The notes under the pieces were generated by a model that did not search any database, had not been told where the DNA came from, and saw only the letters and a list, made by a program, of their open reading frames with translations. Positions 1 to 7,358 of a DNA stretch of 32,635 bases are shown piece by piece. The DNA is taken from the NCBI GenBank assembly GCA_017618015.1, contig JAFZVC010000109.1, positions 1 to 32,635 on the forward strand, in the 5' to 3' direction. The first letter of the stretch is position 1. The number at the start of each line of letters is the position of its first letter. Origin of the DNA: Spirochaetaceae bacterium. Its GTDB lineage: Bacteria > Spirochaetota > Spirochaetia > Treponematales > Treponemataceae. A program made the position numbers and the translations under genes.

Positions 1-1634
1 TCACGGCGCATGATCACGACGGAAACTCCGCGATACTCAGCTTCCTCAACAAGGATTTTCGCATTCTCCTCGTGTTTTGAAGGATTCGTATCAAGAACGC
101 GGACATGCTCCGGCTCAACGCCAAGACCTTTTACAAGCGGCTCGAAGCTGCTTGAAGGGATAATCGTCTTCTGGCATCCCGTCATAGCGACGATTGAGTT
201 ATCAAGAATCATTATCGTTACAGGCGTTTTTGTCGAAACGCAGTCAACAAGGTTCGTCATGCCGGAATGCATGAACGTTGAATCACCGATAACGCCGAAC
301 GCGTACTTAACGCCCGCCTGTGACGCACCTCGTGCCATACCGACAGAAGCGCCCATACAAACTATAGTTTCCGTGGCGTTGAGCGGCGCACCCGCACCAA
401 GCGAGTAGCAGCCGATATCGGCACAGACGCAGACACCGTCTTCGCCCGCCTTTTTCTTAAGTTCGGCGACAGCCATATTCAAAGCTGTATATGAATCGAA
501 ATGAGGGCATCCTTTGCAAAGCTGCGGCGGGCGGCCTGGCAACGCTTCACAAAGAGCGGAAGCGGCAGCATCGTTCTGAGAAAGAAGGCCGGCGGCTGTT
601 GGCACTGGTTCAAGACCAAGAGCCTTGCGCACTGTGTCCGGGTTAAGCTCGCCGCTCGCCGGAAGAAGCCCCGTAAGCTTTCCTACGACCTCTGTTTTCT
701 GCGGCAGGATACCGGCAAGCCGCTTCTCTACGAACGGCATACCTTCTTCTATTACAAGGATTTTCTGTGCCGAAGCAGCCAACTTGCTGAGCAAGCCGCG
801 CGGCAGCGGCAGCGTCCCGATATGAAGCATTGATGGAAGACCTTTGTCTCCGCAAAGCTTTTTGTAATCTTCTATATTTTCAAGGAAATAGTTTCTGCCA
901 AGACCGCTCGTAACGATAGCAAGATCATTGCGTTTTTCGTTCAGCACAAGCTTGTTCCAGTTGTTGCTGTCCGACCAGGCAACGAAGTCTTTCTGTTTGC
1001 CGAGCATATTGTCGTAATTCTTGCGTGCAAGCGCCGGAAGAAGCATCCATTCCTTGCGGTCGCCTTTTGCAAGCTTGTTCTGAGGAAGCCATTTCGACTC
1101 ATCGAAAGCTTTTACAACCGCGCGGCTGTGAGAAAGGCGCGTAACCATGCGCATAAGAACAGGCACATGCTTCTCTTCTGAAAGAGCGAACGCATCGAAC
1201 ATCATTTCGTAAGCCTGCTGCTGATTCACCGGCTCGAAACACGGAATCATCGCAAAATCAGCGTAAAAGCGAGAATCCTGCTCGCCCTGGCTGGAGTGCA
1301 TGCTTGGGTCATCGGCGACGATAACTACAATACCGCCCTTAATGCCCAAAAGCGATGAGTTCATGAACGGATCGGCAGCGACATTCAAGCCAACGTGCTT
1401 CATCGTTACAAGAGAACGCTTTCCGGCGAAAGATACACCGAGCGCGGCTTCGTATGCAGTTTTCTCATTCGAGCACCACTGCGCGAGCGGACCGCCTTTT
1501 TTCTCATAATTGTCGATAAGATACTCAAGTATTTCTGTTGACGGTGTTCCCGGATATCCAAATCCTGCGGAAAGACCGGCGTGAATGGCACCAAGGGCGA
1601 GAGCCTCATCCCCCAGCAAAACGCTTTCGTTCAT
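1..1634 (-). CDS. iorA: Indolepyruvate ferredoxin oxidoreductase, alpha subunit (3' end beyond window)
   Basis: A frame open from ATG at 1634 to the left window edge gives about 544 residues; the family is usually 580-620. It is the thiamine-pyrophosphate subunit that oxidatively decarboxylates aryl pyruvates from aromatic amino acid transamination to aryl-acetyl-CoA, reducing ferredoxin in anaerobes. The N-terminus reads MNESVLLGDEALALGAI, followed by a pyruvate-ferredoxin-oxidoreductase-like domain containing GYPGTPSTEI. A PGRPPQLCKGCPH motif lies near residue 375, and a TPP/Mg-binding GDSTFMHSGM near residue 460. The C-terminal ferredoxin-type 4Fe-4S clusters would lie beyond position 1. 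The start is supported by a GGAG Shine-Dalgarno about 8 nt upstream and a strong promoter. iorB would be expected further along the minus strand, outside the window. Confidence 0.93.
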   Translation of the reverse strand, partial: MNESVLLGDEALALGAIHAGLSAGFGYPGTPSTEILEYLIDNYEKKGGPLAQWCSNEKTAYEAALGVSFAGKRSLVTMKHVGLNVAADPFMNSSLLGIKGGIVVIVADDPSMHSSQGEQDSRFYADFAMIPCFEPVNQQQAYEMMFDAFALSEEKHVPVLMRMVTRLSHSRAVVKAFDESKWLPQNKLAKGDRKEWMLLPALARKNYDNMLGKQKDFVAWSDSNNWNKLVLNEKRNDLAIVTSGLGRNYFLENIEDYKKLCGDKGLPSMLHIGTLPLPRGLLSKLAASAQKILVIEEGMPFVEKRLAGILPQKTEVVGKLTGLLPASGELNPDTVRKALGLEPVPTAAGLLSQNDAAASALCEALPGRPPQLCKGCPHFDSYTALNMAVAELKKKAGEDGVCVCADIGCYSLGAGAPLNATETIVCMGASVGMARGASQAGVKYAFGVIGDSTFMHSGMTNLVDCVSTKTPVTIMILDNSIVAMTGCQKTIIPSSSFEPLVKGLGVEPEHVRVLDTNPSKHEENAKILVEEAEYRGVSVVIMRR

Positions 1635-1666
1635 ATTTTTACTCCGGCTAGTAAAATTTTTGCATA

Positions 1667-1695
1667 ATTATACATTTTCTTGAATAATACTTCAA
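1667..1695 (-). promoter_or_regulatory. Sigma70-type promoter of iorA
   Basis: On the minus strand, -35 TTGAAG (1690-1695), a 17-bp spacer and a perfect -10 TATAAT (1667-1672) lie upstream of the iorA start. The predicted transcript start near 1660 leaves a leader of about 25 nt containing the GGAG ribosome-binding site. Confidence 0.7.
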
Positions 1696-1805
1696 GTGCT
1701 TAAGTAATAGTGAACTTTTTAGCCAGATTCAGATTATGTCTATGGCATTGCAAAATGCGCGTGGAATATGATGGATTAAGTCCGGGAACCGGAAAGATAG
1801 GAAGT

Positions 1806-1846
1806 CTGAAGGGAAGAAAACCACTATTGGGTTGTCTTCCCTTCAG
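1806..1846 (-). terminator. Hairpin downstream of the C11 peptidase gene
   Basis: A perfect 12-bp inverted repeat, CTGAAGGGAAGA (1806-1817) and its complement (1835-1846), lies 15 bp beyond the C11 stop codon. The downstream side on the minus strand is only mildly T-rich; the opposite flank carries the long T/A run. It is likely a terminator separating the C11 gene from iorA, although the U-tract is weak in that direction. Confidence 0.5.
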
Positions 1847-1861
1847 CATATTTAATTTTTT

Positions 1862-4477
1862 TTATTCTTCGTAGAAGTAAACTTCGCCTTCATCGTCTAC
1901 AGCGAACAATACGTAGTCGGTGTAGTACTGATTTCCGTAAATATCATCTATCTCGAAGCTGTAGTAGTAATCTGATTCTGGAAGGAAGCCGTCATAGACT
2001 GAATCGTCTCCCGTAAATCTGTATTCATCTCCATAAATCATTCCTACATAATCTCCGGTATTATCATAGACATAATATGCCGGAACGATTACATCACCAC
2101 GGTTAAGCGGCTTGATTCTTCCCGAAGACATGCCGTTGGAGCTTACACCGCTTGATGTACCAAGGATATATGTCTCGTATCCACTATCGTCGTTGTATTC
2201 CATCATTACACGAAGGTTAGTATCTTTGCCGTTTACCTTGACAGGTACAGAATACAGGTCGTAATCATCGCCCTCTTCTATAAGATACATAGCAAGAACC
2301 TGACCGTCGCCAAGCAGATACCACAATCCATCGAAGTTATCGGTAACGATGCCTTCATCCCAGTCGATAGAAACATAATTGTCGAGACCCAGATCGATGA
2401 AGTAACCGTCTTCGTCAGTCATCATGATGACGCAGTATACGCCGTCAAGGTTATACATTGAATCTTCTGTAAGGATAAAACCGAACGTACCGTCTTCGGT
2501 CATCATCGGCTCTACTTCGTACTCAATAGAAGCCCTTCTCTGGTAACCGTGTCCGTATATGCCGTGACTGCCGCTTGAGCTGCCCGAATGACTTCCGCTT
2601 GAGCTGTTACTGTAGCCGTAGCTGTTTGAACTGCTCGAGCTGCTTGAACTGCTAGAATAATTGTAACCATAGTAGTCGTCGTAATCGTCCCAGTCATCGT
2701 AGTCATCATAATAACCATAACCGTAATCATCCCAGTCGTAGTCATCATAATAGCCGTAACCGTAGTAATCGTCATCATCGTCATAATCGTCGCCGGTAGA
2801 CCAGTAAGAGCCGTAATCGTAGTAGTCGTCATCATCGTCATAATCGTCGCCGGTAGACCAGTAAGAGCCGTAATCGTAGTCATCGTCGTCATCGAAAAGG
2901 CTGCTCAGGAATGACAAAGAATAACCGCTGTCATCGTCTTCATCGTCGTACCAGCTCCAATAATCGCTGTCGTAGTCGTCATCGCTCCACCAGCTGCTGT
3001 CGTCACCGAGCCAGTTGTCTTCGCCTGAATAGCCCGCTGTAGTACCCATGCTGGCACCGTAAGTAACCCTATCGACGAACGTCATGTAGTACGGACTTAC
3101 GCAGATTTTCTTGAACATCTCAAGCTCGCCGGAATAGTTAACAGAAAGCGGATAGTAAGTCGAAAGACCTGTCGCACCCCTTTCGTTCTGGCCGATCTTG
3201 TTGTACACGATTGTATCTTTCAGAGCCTGCTGTGCCGCCTGTGAAGACGGAACGTAGCTTTCTACGCTCTCAAGAATGGCGCCAAGGTCAACCATGTTCG
3301 TGTAGCCTTCAGTCTTGTTATTACCACCGAAGTTCTTTGCATTCGAAATGTTACGAACCATAACAGGCAGAACGGATGTATCGGCAGAAGCCTCGTACAT
3401 CTCGCCAAGCGCGGCATTGAGCTTTGTAATAAGGTTATCGAGTTTTGAAAGGTCGGTTACGGCAAGCGTCGTCTCTTTTTCCGATCCCCAGCTGTCGCAG
3501 CAGTCGTCATAGAAAGCGTCCGCAATTGCAATACCAAGCTCGCGGCCGTCACACTTAGGATTTGAGTCGAGATACTCACCAAAACCGGTGTAGTTCCAGC
3601 CCTTTCCAGGCTCCAACTCTTCAGACGCAACCATGTAGTTTGCGTGCGGAACGAGCATGTTCGCAACTTCGATCGTACTCATAAGACAAGCGTCAAAGCC
3701 GATAAACTCGAACTTTCCAGAAAGCTTGTCGTGAACGCCTGTCAGCGCCTCATCAATTTCTATAAGGTCAAGCGAGTCATCGTGTTTCTCATCGAAACAA
3801 ACACCGCTTACACTTCCTCCACCGTGATCCCAGAAGATAATACCCATCTTGGATGCGGCATATTTATCAAGTCCCCAAAGGATAAAAGACTGGAACGTCG
3901 CCTTATCGCCCATGTTCGCGTCACTGACTTCGTCCACAAGCCTGATCGTTCCGTCGTAAATTACATACCGTTGCAGTTTTGAAGAAGAAATGCCGTAATT
4001 CTGCCATTCTTTTGCACCGCCAGTCTGCACAACGAACTTGATGTTCGGCGCAGTACAAGCGTAGAGCATTTCTTCCATATCAGCAGTTGCACAACCGTCT
4101 TCGGATTCAAGGTCGGCACCGCACAGATATACGAATATAGTCCACGTACCGTCTTCTGCCGTAGGAGTCTTGCTCTTTACCGGAGAACGGTCGATAACAA
4201 CACTTTTATTCCTGAACGAAAGCGACGTACTGCGTCCAAAAACAGCTTCAGCTTCGTTATAGTCATAAGAGTTACCCGGCTTTCCAAGTTCATTAATAAC
4301 TTCAGGATTTACCGTCTTGTTCCTTTTTCCGGCACCAGAACCGGAACTGTTGTACGATTTTCCCGTAACTTCAACAACTTCAGGTTCGTCATCTAAACAT
4401 GAAATGAGACTTGTCATGACAAGCCCAATACAGAGCACCATTAAAAGTGCTTTAATAATTTTTGGAAAAGTCTTCAT
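1862..4477 (-). CDS. Clostripain-family (C11) cysteine peptidase lipoprotein with Asp/Tyr-rich insert
   Basis: This 871-residue protein has a lipoprotein signal with lipobox LISC (Cys27). The peptidase domain covers about residues 110-480. It carries WTIFVYLCGADLES, the catalytic His in FWDHGGG (about H218) and the catalytic Cys in FDACLM (about C264), the usual C11 dyad. Residues about 490-650 are low complexity: Asp/Tyr/Trp-rich with two 19-residue tandem units (YGSYWSTGDDYDDDDD core), then a poly-Ser/Gly linker. A beta-rich C-terminal region (about 655-871) has no family I recognise. C11 enzymes cleave after basic residues, often with Ca dependence. I infer surface anchoring, with the acidic region acting as spacer or cation binder. 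No clear Shine-Dalgarno precedes the start. It lies downstream of a small secreted acidic protein gene but is separated from it by a terminator. Confidence 0.9.
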   Translation of the reverse strand: MKTFPKIIKALLMVLCIGLVMTSLISCLDDEPEVVEVTGKSYNSSGSGAGKRNKTVNPEVINELGKPGNSYDYNEAEAVFGRSTSLSFRNKSVVIDRSPVKSKTPTAEDGTWTIFVYLCGADLESEDGCATADMEEMLYACTAPNIKFVVQTGGAKEWQNYGISSSKLQRYVIYDGTIRLVDEVSDANMGDKATFQSFILWGLDKYAASKMGIIFWDHGGGSVSGVCFDEKHDDSLDLIEIDEALTGVHDKLSGKFEFIGFDACLMSTIEVANMLVPHANYMVASEELEPGKGWNYTGFGEYLDSNPKCDGRELGIAIADAFYDDCCDSWGSEKETTLAVTDLSKLDNLITKLNAALGEMYEASADTSVLPVMVRNISNAKNFGGNNKTEGYTNMVDLGAILESVESYVPSSQAAQQALKDTIVYNKIGQNERGATGLSTYYPLSVNYSGELEMFKKICVSPYYMTFVDRVTYGASMGTTAGYSGEDNWLGDDSSWWSDDDYDSDYWSWYDDEDDDSGYSLSFLSSLFDDDDDYDYGSYWSTGDDYDDDDDYYDYGSYWSTGDDYDDDDDYYGYGYYDDYDWDDYGYGYYDDYDDWDDYDDYYGYNYSSSSSSSSSSNSYGYSNSSSGSHSGSSSGSHGIYGHGYQRRASIEYEVEPMMTEDGTFGFILTEDSMYNLDGVYCVIMMTDEDGYFIDLGLDNYVSIDWDEGIVTDNFDGLWYLLGDGQVLAMYLIEEGDDYDLYSVPVKVNGKDTNLRVMMEYNDDSGYETYILGTSSGVSSNGMSSGRIKPLNRGDVIVPAYYVYDNTGDYVGMIYGDEYRFTGDDSVYDGFLPESDYYYSFEIDDIYGNQYYTDYVLFAVDDEGEVYFYEE
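2761..2880. repeat. 57-bp tandem repeat, about two copies, inside the C11 gene
   Basis: The blocks 2771-2823 and 2828-2880 are identical over 53 bp with a period of 57 bp, and similarity extends about 10 bp to the left. The period is a multiple of three, so each copy adds 19 residues in frame to the Asp/Tyr-rich insert. Identity at the DNA level implies recent duplication and likely length variation between strains. Confidence 0.9.
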
Positions 4478-4529
4478 CGTGGTTTCTACTATCTATAATC
4501 AGAAAAAAAATAAAACGTAAACATAAAAA

Positions 4530-4599
4530 CAAGGGCGCAACCTGCCATTCGGCAAGCCGTGCAATCCGCAGCTTAGCTACGGACGGCACCGTGCCCTTG
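4530..4599 (-). terminator. Large branched terminator between the small acidic protein gene and the C11 gene
   Basis: Read on the minus strand, outer arms CAAGGGC/GCCCTTG (extended to 9 bp by a G-U pair) enclose about 50 nt with further stems. These include TGCC/GGCA around GAAT and a longer GCCGT/ACGGC arm. The outer stem is followed by TTTTT and then a long T-rich run. This is a strong intrinsic terminator, unusually large and multi-armed. Confidence 0.75.
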
Positions 4600-4610
4600 A
4601 ACTATATATA

Positions 4611-4931
4611 CTACTCGTAATCGAATACGCCAGCAGCGTCAGAAAGAACGATAATTGCAATTGAATAGCGAGTAACAAGGTCTGTGTAATCTTCAAGCTG
4701 TTCTTCTGTCCAGTTAGAAAGATCTATCTGATCATAAATGTCAAGGAAATCTGCATAATCAGAAATAAACTCTTCATAGTTCTCGATGTCGCCGTCTTCT
4801 GCAGCAAGTTCTACTTCAATAACAAGGTCCTCAAACTCATCAAGGAACTCATCGATTGTGATTGTCTGTGCGAACAGACTTCCCATGCAAAGTGCCAGAA
4901 TGCATACAATTGCAATAATTTTTGTTTTCAT
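4611..4931 (-). CDS. Small acidic secreted protein
   Basis: A 106-residue product with a clear signal peptide (MKTKIIAIVCILALCMGS..., probable cleavage after LFA) and a mature part of about 85 residues. The mature part is very rich in Asp and Glu with regularly spaced aromatics, probably helical. I chose the Met at 4931 rather than the Met six codons upstream because GGAGG lies 5 nt before it and the hydrophobic signal starts there. I recognise no family. The acidic composition resembles the insert of the C11 peptidase encoded just downstream, but a strong terminator separates them. Function is unknown; an exported binding or adaptor protein is possible. Confidence 0.8.
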   Translation of the reverse strand: MKTKIIAIVCILALCMGSLFAQTITIDEFLDEFEDLVIEVELAAEDGDIENYEEFISDYADFLDIYDQIDLSNWTEEQLEDYTDLVTRYSIAIIVLSDAAGVFDYE

Positions 4932-4972
4932 GATAAACCTCCATATCACTTCATGAAACGATTATTATTTAA

Positions 4973-5019
4973 CGCTCCCGCCGCTATACCATGCGGATTC
5001 TAATGAACACCGGGAGACG
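4973..5019 (-). terminator. Hairpin downstream of the LURP-one-like gene
   Basis: Arms CTCCCG (4975-4980) and CGGGAG (5011-5016), plus an inner CCGC/GCGG stem (4981-4984 / 4993-4996), lie 26 bp past the stop at 5045. The following minus-strand sequence is A/T-rich without a clean U-run. It is a probable terminator. Confidence 0.4.
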
Positions 5020-5044
5020 CCGTTGTAAAAATTGAAAACTGCGA

Positions 5045-5956
5045 TCAGCTGTTTGATGAATCGACCACATTGTCGCAAATGACAGCAATAGCTATCATAA
5101 GGTCTTTGTAATTTTCGTCAAGTATTTGGATGCGGTAACAGTCTGCCCAGATTGTCTGTGCCGTATCAATGCGTCCTATACACTTGCCGCCGAGCATAAC
5201 GTCGAAGTTAAAGCCCATAAGGTCGCCCTGCAGCTTGAATTCCTGTCCGTTGAGCGTTCCAACAAGCTCCGGGCTTGTAAGCTTAAACTTTTTCTTAAGC
5301 TTACCAATCTCGCTTCCGTTCTGAAGAAGAGTATATTCAGGCAGAATGGCGATGAGCTTTTTCTTTATCTCGGCGACTTCTGCGCCGGCGGAGTTTTTAA
5401 CCTTGAAACCAAGGCGTGTAAGATTTCCGTCAACGTGATAAACAGGCTCGTGCTGCTCTGTGTAGATGTCGAATTTCGGGTTGATAGAAAGGATCTTCTG
5501 GTCCATGAAGTACGCGATCGCGCTTCCTGTAGAAGTATTTACAGAAGCAGTAGCGTTGCTTTCTTTTACAACCTCGCCGGCTTCCAGCTTCTTTATGATT
5601 TCGCCAAGCTCGTCAACTGCGCGGTCAGCCTTCGATGTACCCTCATCTTTTGCTCCGTCGAATGCGAACATATCGACCATCATTGAAAGTGCCGTTCCAA
5701 CGCTGCTAACGCCGTCCGTCCCGATTTTTCCCATAATAACGTTGCTTCCGTCTACGCGTACAAAAACGTCGAATTTCTCGGAAACTTTCTTGTACATAAC
5801 AGACTGCGTTCCCTTAATGTCGCCCATCTGTGGCTCGCCAAAGCTGACTTTAATGCCAGAAAGCTTGTCCAAAAGATCCTGATTCGTAAAATTCTGTGTG
5901 TTCTTGATTTTTACGAACCCCACACCACTGCCTTTAGACATGTCAAAAAGACCCAT
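5045..5956 (-). CDS. LURP-one-related (tubby-like fold) domain protein
   Basis: A 303-residue protein without signal peptide or membrane segments. Residues about 145-300 resemble the LURP-one/YxjI family, a tubby-like beta barrel: a FMDQKILSINPKFDIY opening, then YHVDGNLTRLGFKV, a Lys-rich strand (IGKLKKKFKLTSPEL) and a closing IQILDENYKDLMIAIAVI. The N-terminal 140 residues look like a second, unrecognised domain ending in a charged helix (about 105-130). Bacterial members are often annotated as scramblase-like or phospholipid-associated, but their role is not established. The start has a good GGAG 8-9 nt upstream. It appears to be monocistronic. Confidence 0.7.
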   Translation of the reverse strand: MGLFDMSKGSGVGFVKIKNTQNFTNQDLLDKLSGIKVSFGEPQMGDIKGTQSVMYKKVSEKFDVFVRVDGSNVIMGKIGTDGVSSVGTALSMMVDMFAFDGAKDEGTSKADRAVDELGEIIKKLEAGEVVKESNATASVNTSTGSAIAYFMDQKILSINPKFDIYTEQHEPVYHVDGNLTRLGFKVKNSAGAEVAEIKKKLIAILPEYTLLQNGSEIGKLKKKFKLTSPELVGTLNGQEFKLQGDLMGFNFDVMLGGKCIGRIDTAQTIWADCYRIQILDENYKDLMIAIAVICDNVVDSSNS

Positions 5957-6140
5957 TTCTCTTCTCCTTAGTAACTGGGATTTTGATGATTCATTGAGTT
6001 TTTCTTATAGGTAAGATAAGTAAGAATTAACTTTTTTATTACAACTACGTATAAACTCCAAAAAGATATTATAACGCAGTAAAAATAGATTTCAGTTTTT
6101 TACAAATTTTTTTTACAATTTTTTTCTGGGAGGGCGGTCC

Positions 6141-6174
6141 GACGGGCAGGCAGCATGGACGCTACCTGTCCGTC
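6141..6174 (-). terminator. Hairpin just past the serine hydrolase stop codon
   Basis: A 13-bp stem (GACGGGCAGGCAG / CTACCTGTCCGTC, 11 of 13 Watson-Crick, the rest G-U or A-C) starts 4 bp beyond the stop codon. No immediate T-run follows on the minus strand, so termination is plausible but not certain. Confidence 0.4.
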
Positions 6175-6178
6175 CAGT

Positions 6179-7219
6179 TTACTCGACCATAGAAAAGTAG
6201 TTTTCAAAAACTTCGCTGCAATTTTTAGATTCGTCGTTAAGACAGATTGTAAGCGAACGTTTTGTGTCGCGGTTGTAGTAGCTGAAAAACTGAACGCCTG
6301 GGTCAAAGCCCTCAAGATAAACAATACGCGGATTTTTCTTCCTGAGCCAGAACCCAAGACCGTAAAAGTTTCCCTCGCCTTCAAGGCTCGGCTTCCACGC
6401 TTCTTCAATAAGCGGGGCAAACGGATTTCCGGCATTCAGTTCCGGGTCAAGGTTGTTCCAGAAATGCGCCATATCGAGCGGGTTTGTGTACGCGCCGCCG
6501 TCGCCGCCACCTATAACAGGAACGGAGTATATGTTGCTTCTGCCGTTCTTCTGATATGAAGTCGCGCGGACAATGCCAGATGGAGTTTGTTCGTCCAAAC
6601 GGAAACATCCGCTTTTATGCATACCGAACGGCGAAAAGACGCGCTCGCTCATAAAAGCAGGGAACGCCATGCCAGAAACAGCTTCAACAACAGCCGCCAA
6701 CAGCACAAAACCACCGTTTGAATACTTGAAAGTTCCCGCGCTTTTATATGGCGTTTCCTGCTTTTTCCACATTGCTTCCGCAAGTGGAAAGAACCGCTCC
6801 GGCGTATCGTATTTATAGTTTGCCTCTCCGCGCAAAGCACCCTCAAAGTCGTCAATAAAGTCTTCGTCAAAATAGTCAGGAACGCCGGACGTGTGGTTCA
6901 AGAGCGAGCGCACTGTCACGCTTTCAGAAAGCCATTCGAGCGAGCCGTATTTTTGCGTGGCTGCATCAGCGACCGCATCTGCGTCGGCGGTCTTCAGCAA
7001 AAGAGTTTTCACGCTGTCATCAAGCGCGATTTTCCCATGCGCGACTAGCGAAAGTACGGCGACGGCGGTAAAGCCTTTCGTGCCGGATGCCGTCTGATAG
7101 CTTAAATCAAGTCCGTTTGGAACTGAAAAGTTTTTGTCCGCAAGCCCGGAACTTCCGGTAACAAGCGGCGACGTGCGTTCATAAACACCGAACACGCCCG
7201 AAAAGTTTTTAAAATCCAT
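6179..7219 (-). CDS. Beta-lactamase-fold (class C-like) serine hydrolase
   Basis: A 346-residue product of the beta-lactamase/penicillin-binding-protein-like family (Pfam Beta-lactamase), acting as an esterase, peptidase or related hydrolase. The SxxK motif is S45-G-T-K48 and the Y-x-N motif is YSN near residue 168 (FKYSNGGF). The usual third motif (HxG or KTG) is not evident; the equivalent stretch reads GFDPGVQFFSYYN. No signal peptide is seen, so it is probably cytoplasmic. I start at 7219, 14 codons inside the longest frame, because AGGTG lies 8 nt upstream and the upstream codons overlap a terminator hairpin. It is probably not an antibiotic-resistance enzyme; substrate unknown. Confidence 0.85.
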   Translation of the reverse strand: MDFKNFSGVFGVYERTSPLVTGSSGLADKNFSVPNGLDLSYQTASGTKGFTAVAVLSLVAHGKIALDDSVKTLLLKTADADAVADAATQKYGSLEWLSESVTVRSLLNHTSGVPDYFDEDFIDDFEGALRGEANYKYDTPERFFPLAEAMWKKQETPYKSAGTFKYSNGGFVLLAAVVEAVSGMAFPAFMSERVFSPFGMHKSGCFRLDEQTPSGIVRATSYQKNGRSNIYSVPVIGGGDGGAYTNPLDMAHFWNNLDPELNAGNPFAPLIEEAWKPSLEGEGNFYGLGFWLRKKNPRIVYLEGFDPGVQFFSYYNRDTKRSLTICLNDESKNCSEVFENYFSMVE

Positions 7220-7239
7220 ATTTACACCTAAAAAATTAT

Positions 7240-7283
7240 GGGAACCACGAAAAATCGCCAAAGGCGAGTTTTTCGAGATTCCC
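7240..7283 (-). terminator. Intrinsic terminator between esterase and serine hydrolase genes
   Basis: A long imperfect hairpin: GGGAA (7240-7244) with TTCCC (7279-7283), CGAAAAA with TTTTTCG, and TCGCC with GGCGA around an AAA loop. On the minus strand it is followed within a few bases by TTTTTT, immediately before the next gene's ribosome-binding site. Confidence 0.65.
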
Positions 7284-7358
7284 GTATTTCTAAAACAATT
7301 CGTAGCAGCGGCACGCCAAAATGACGCCCCGCTGTCTTACGAAACAAAAAACTGCGCT

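Noticed and set aside
2761..2880. Possible CRISPR-like or satellite repeat
   Set aside because: Only two copies, directly adjacent without spacers, in frame inside a coding gene.
2512..2892. Open frame rich in Met/Thr (MTTMTT...) on the minus strand
   Set aside because: It is a frame-shifted reading of the Asp/Tyr codon repeats in the C11 gene; composition is an artefact of GAT/GAC/TAC repeats.
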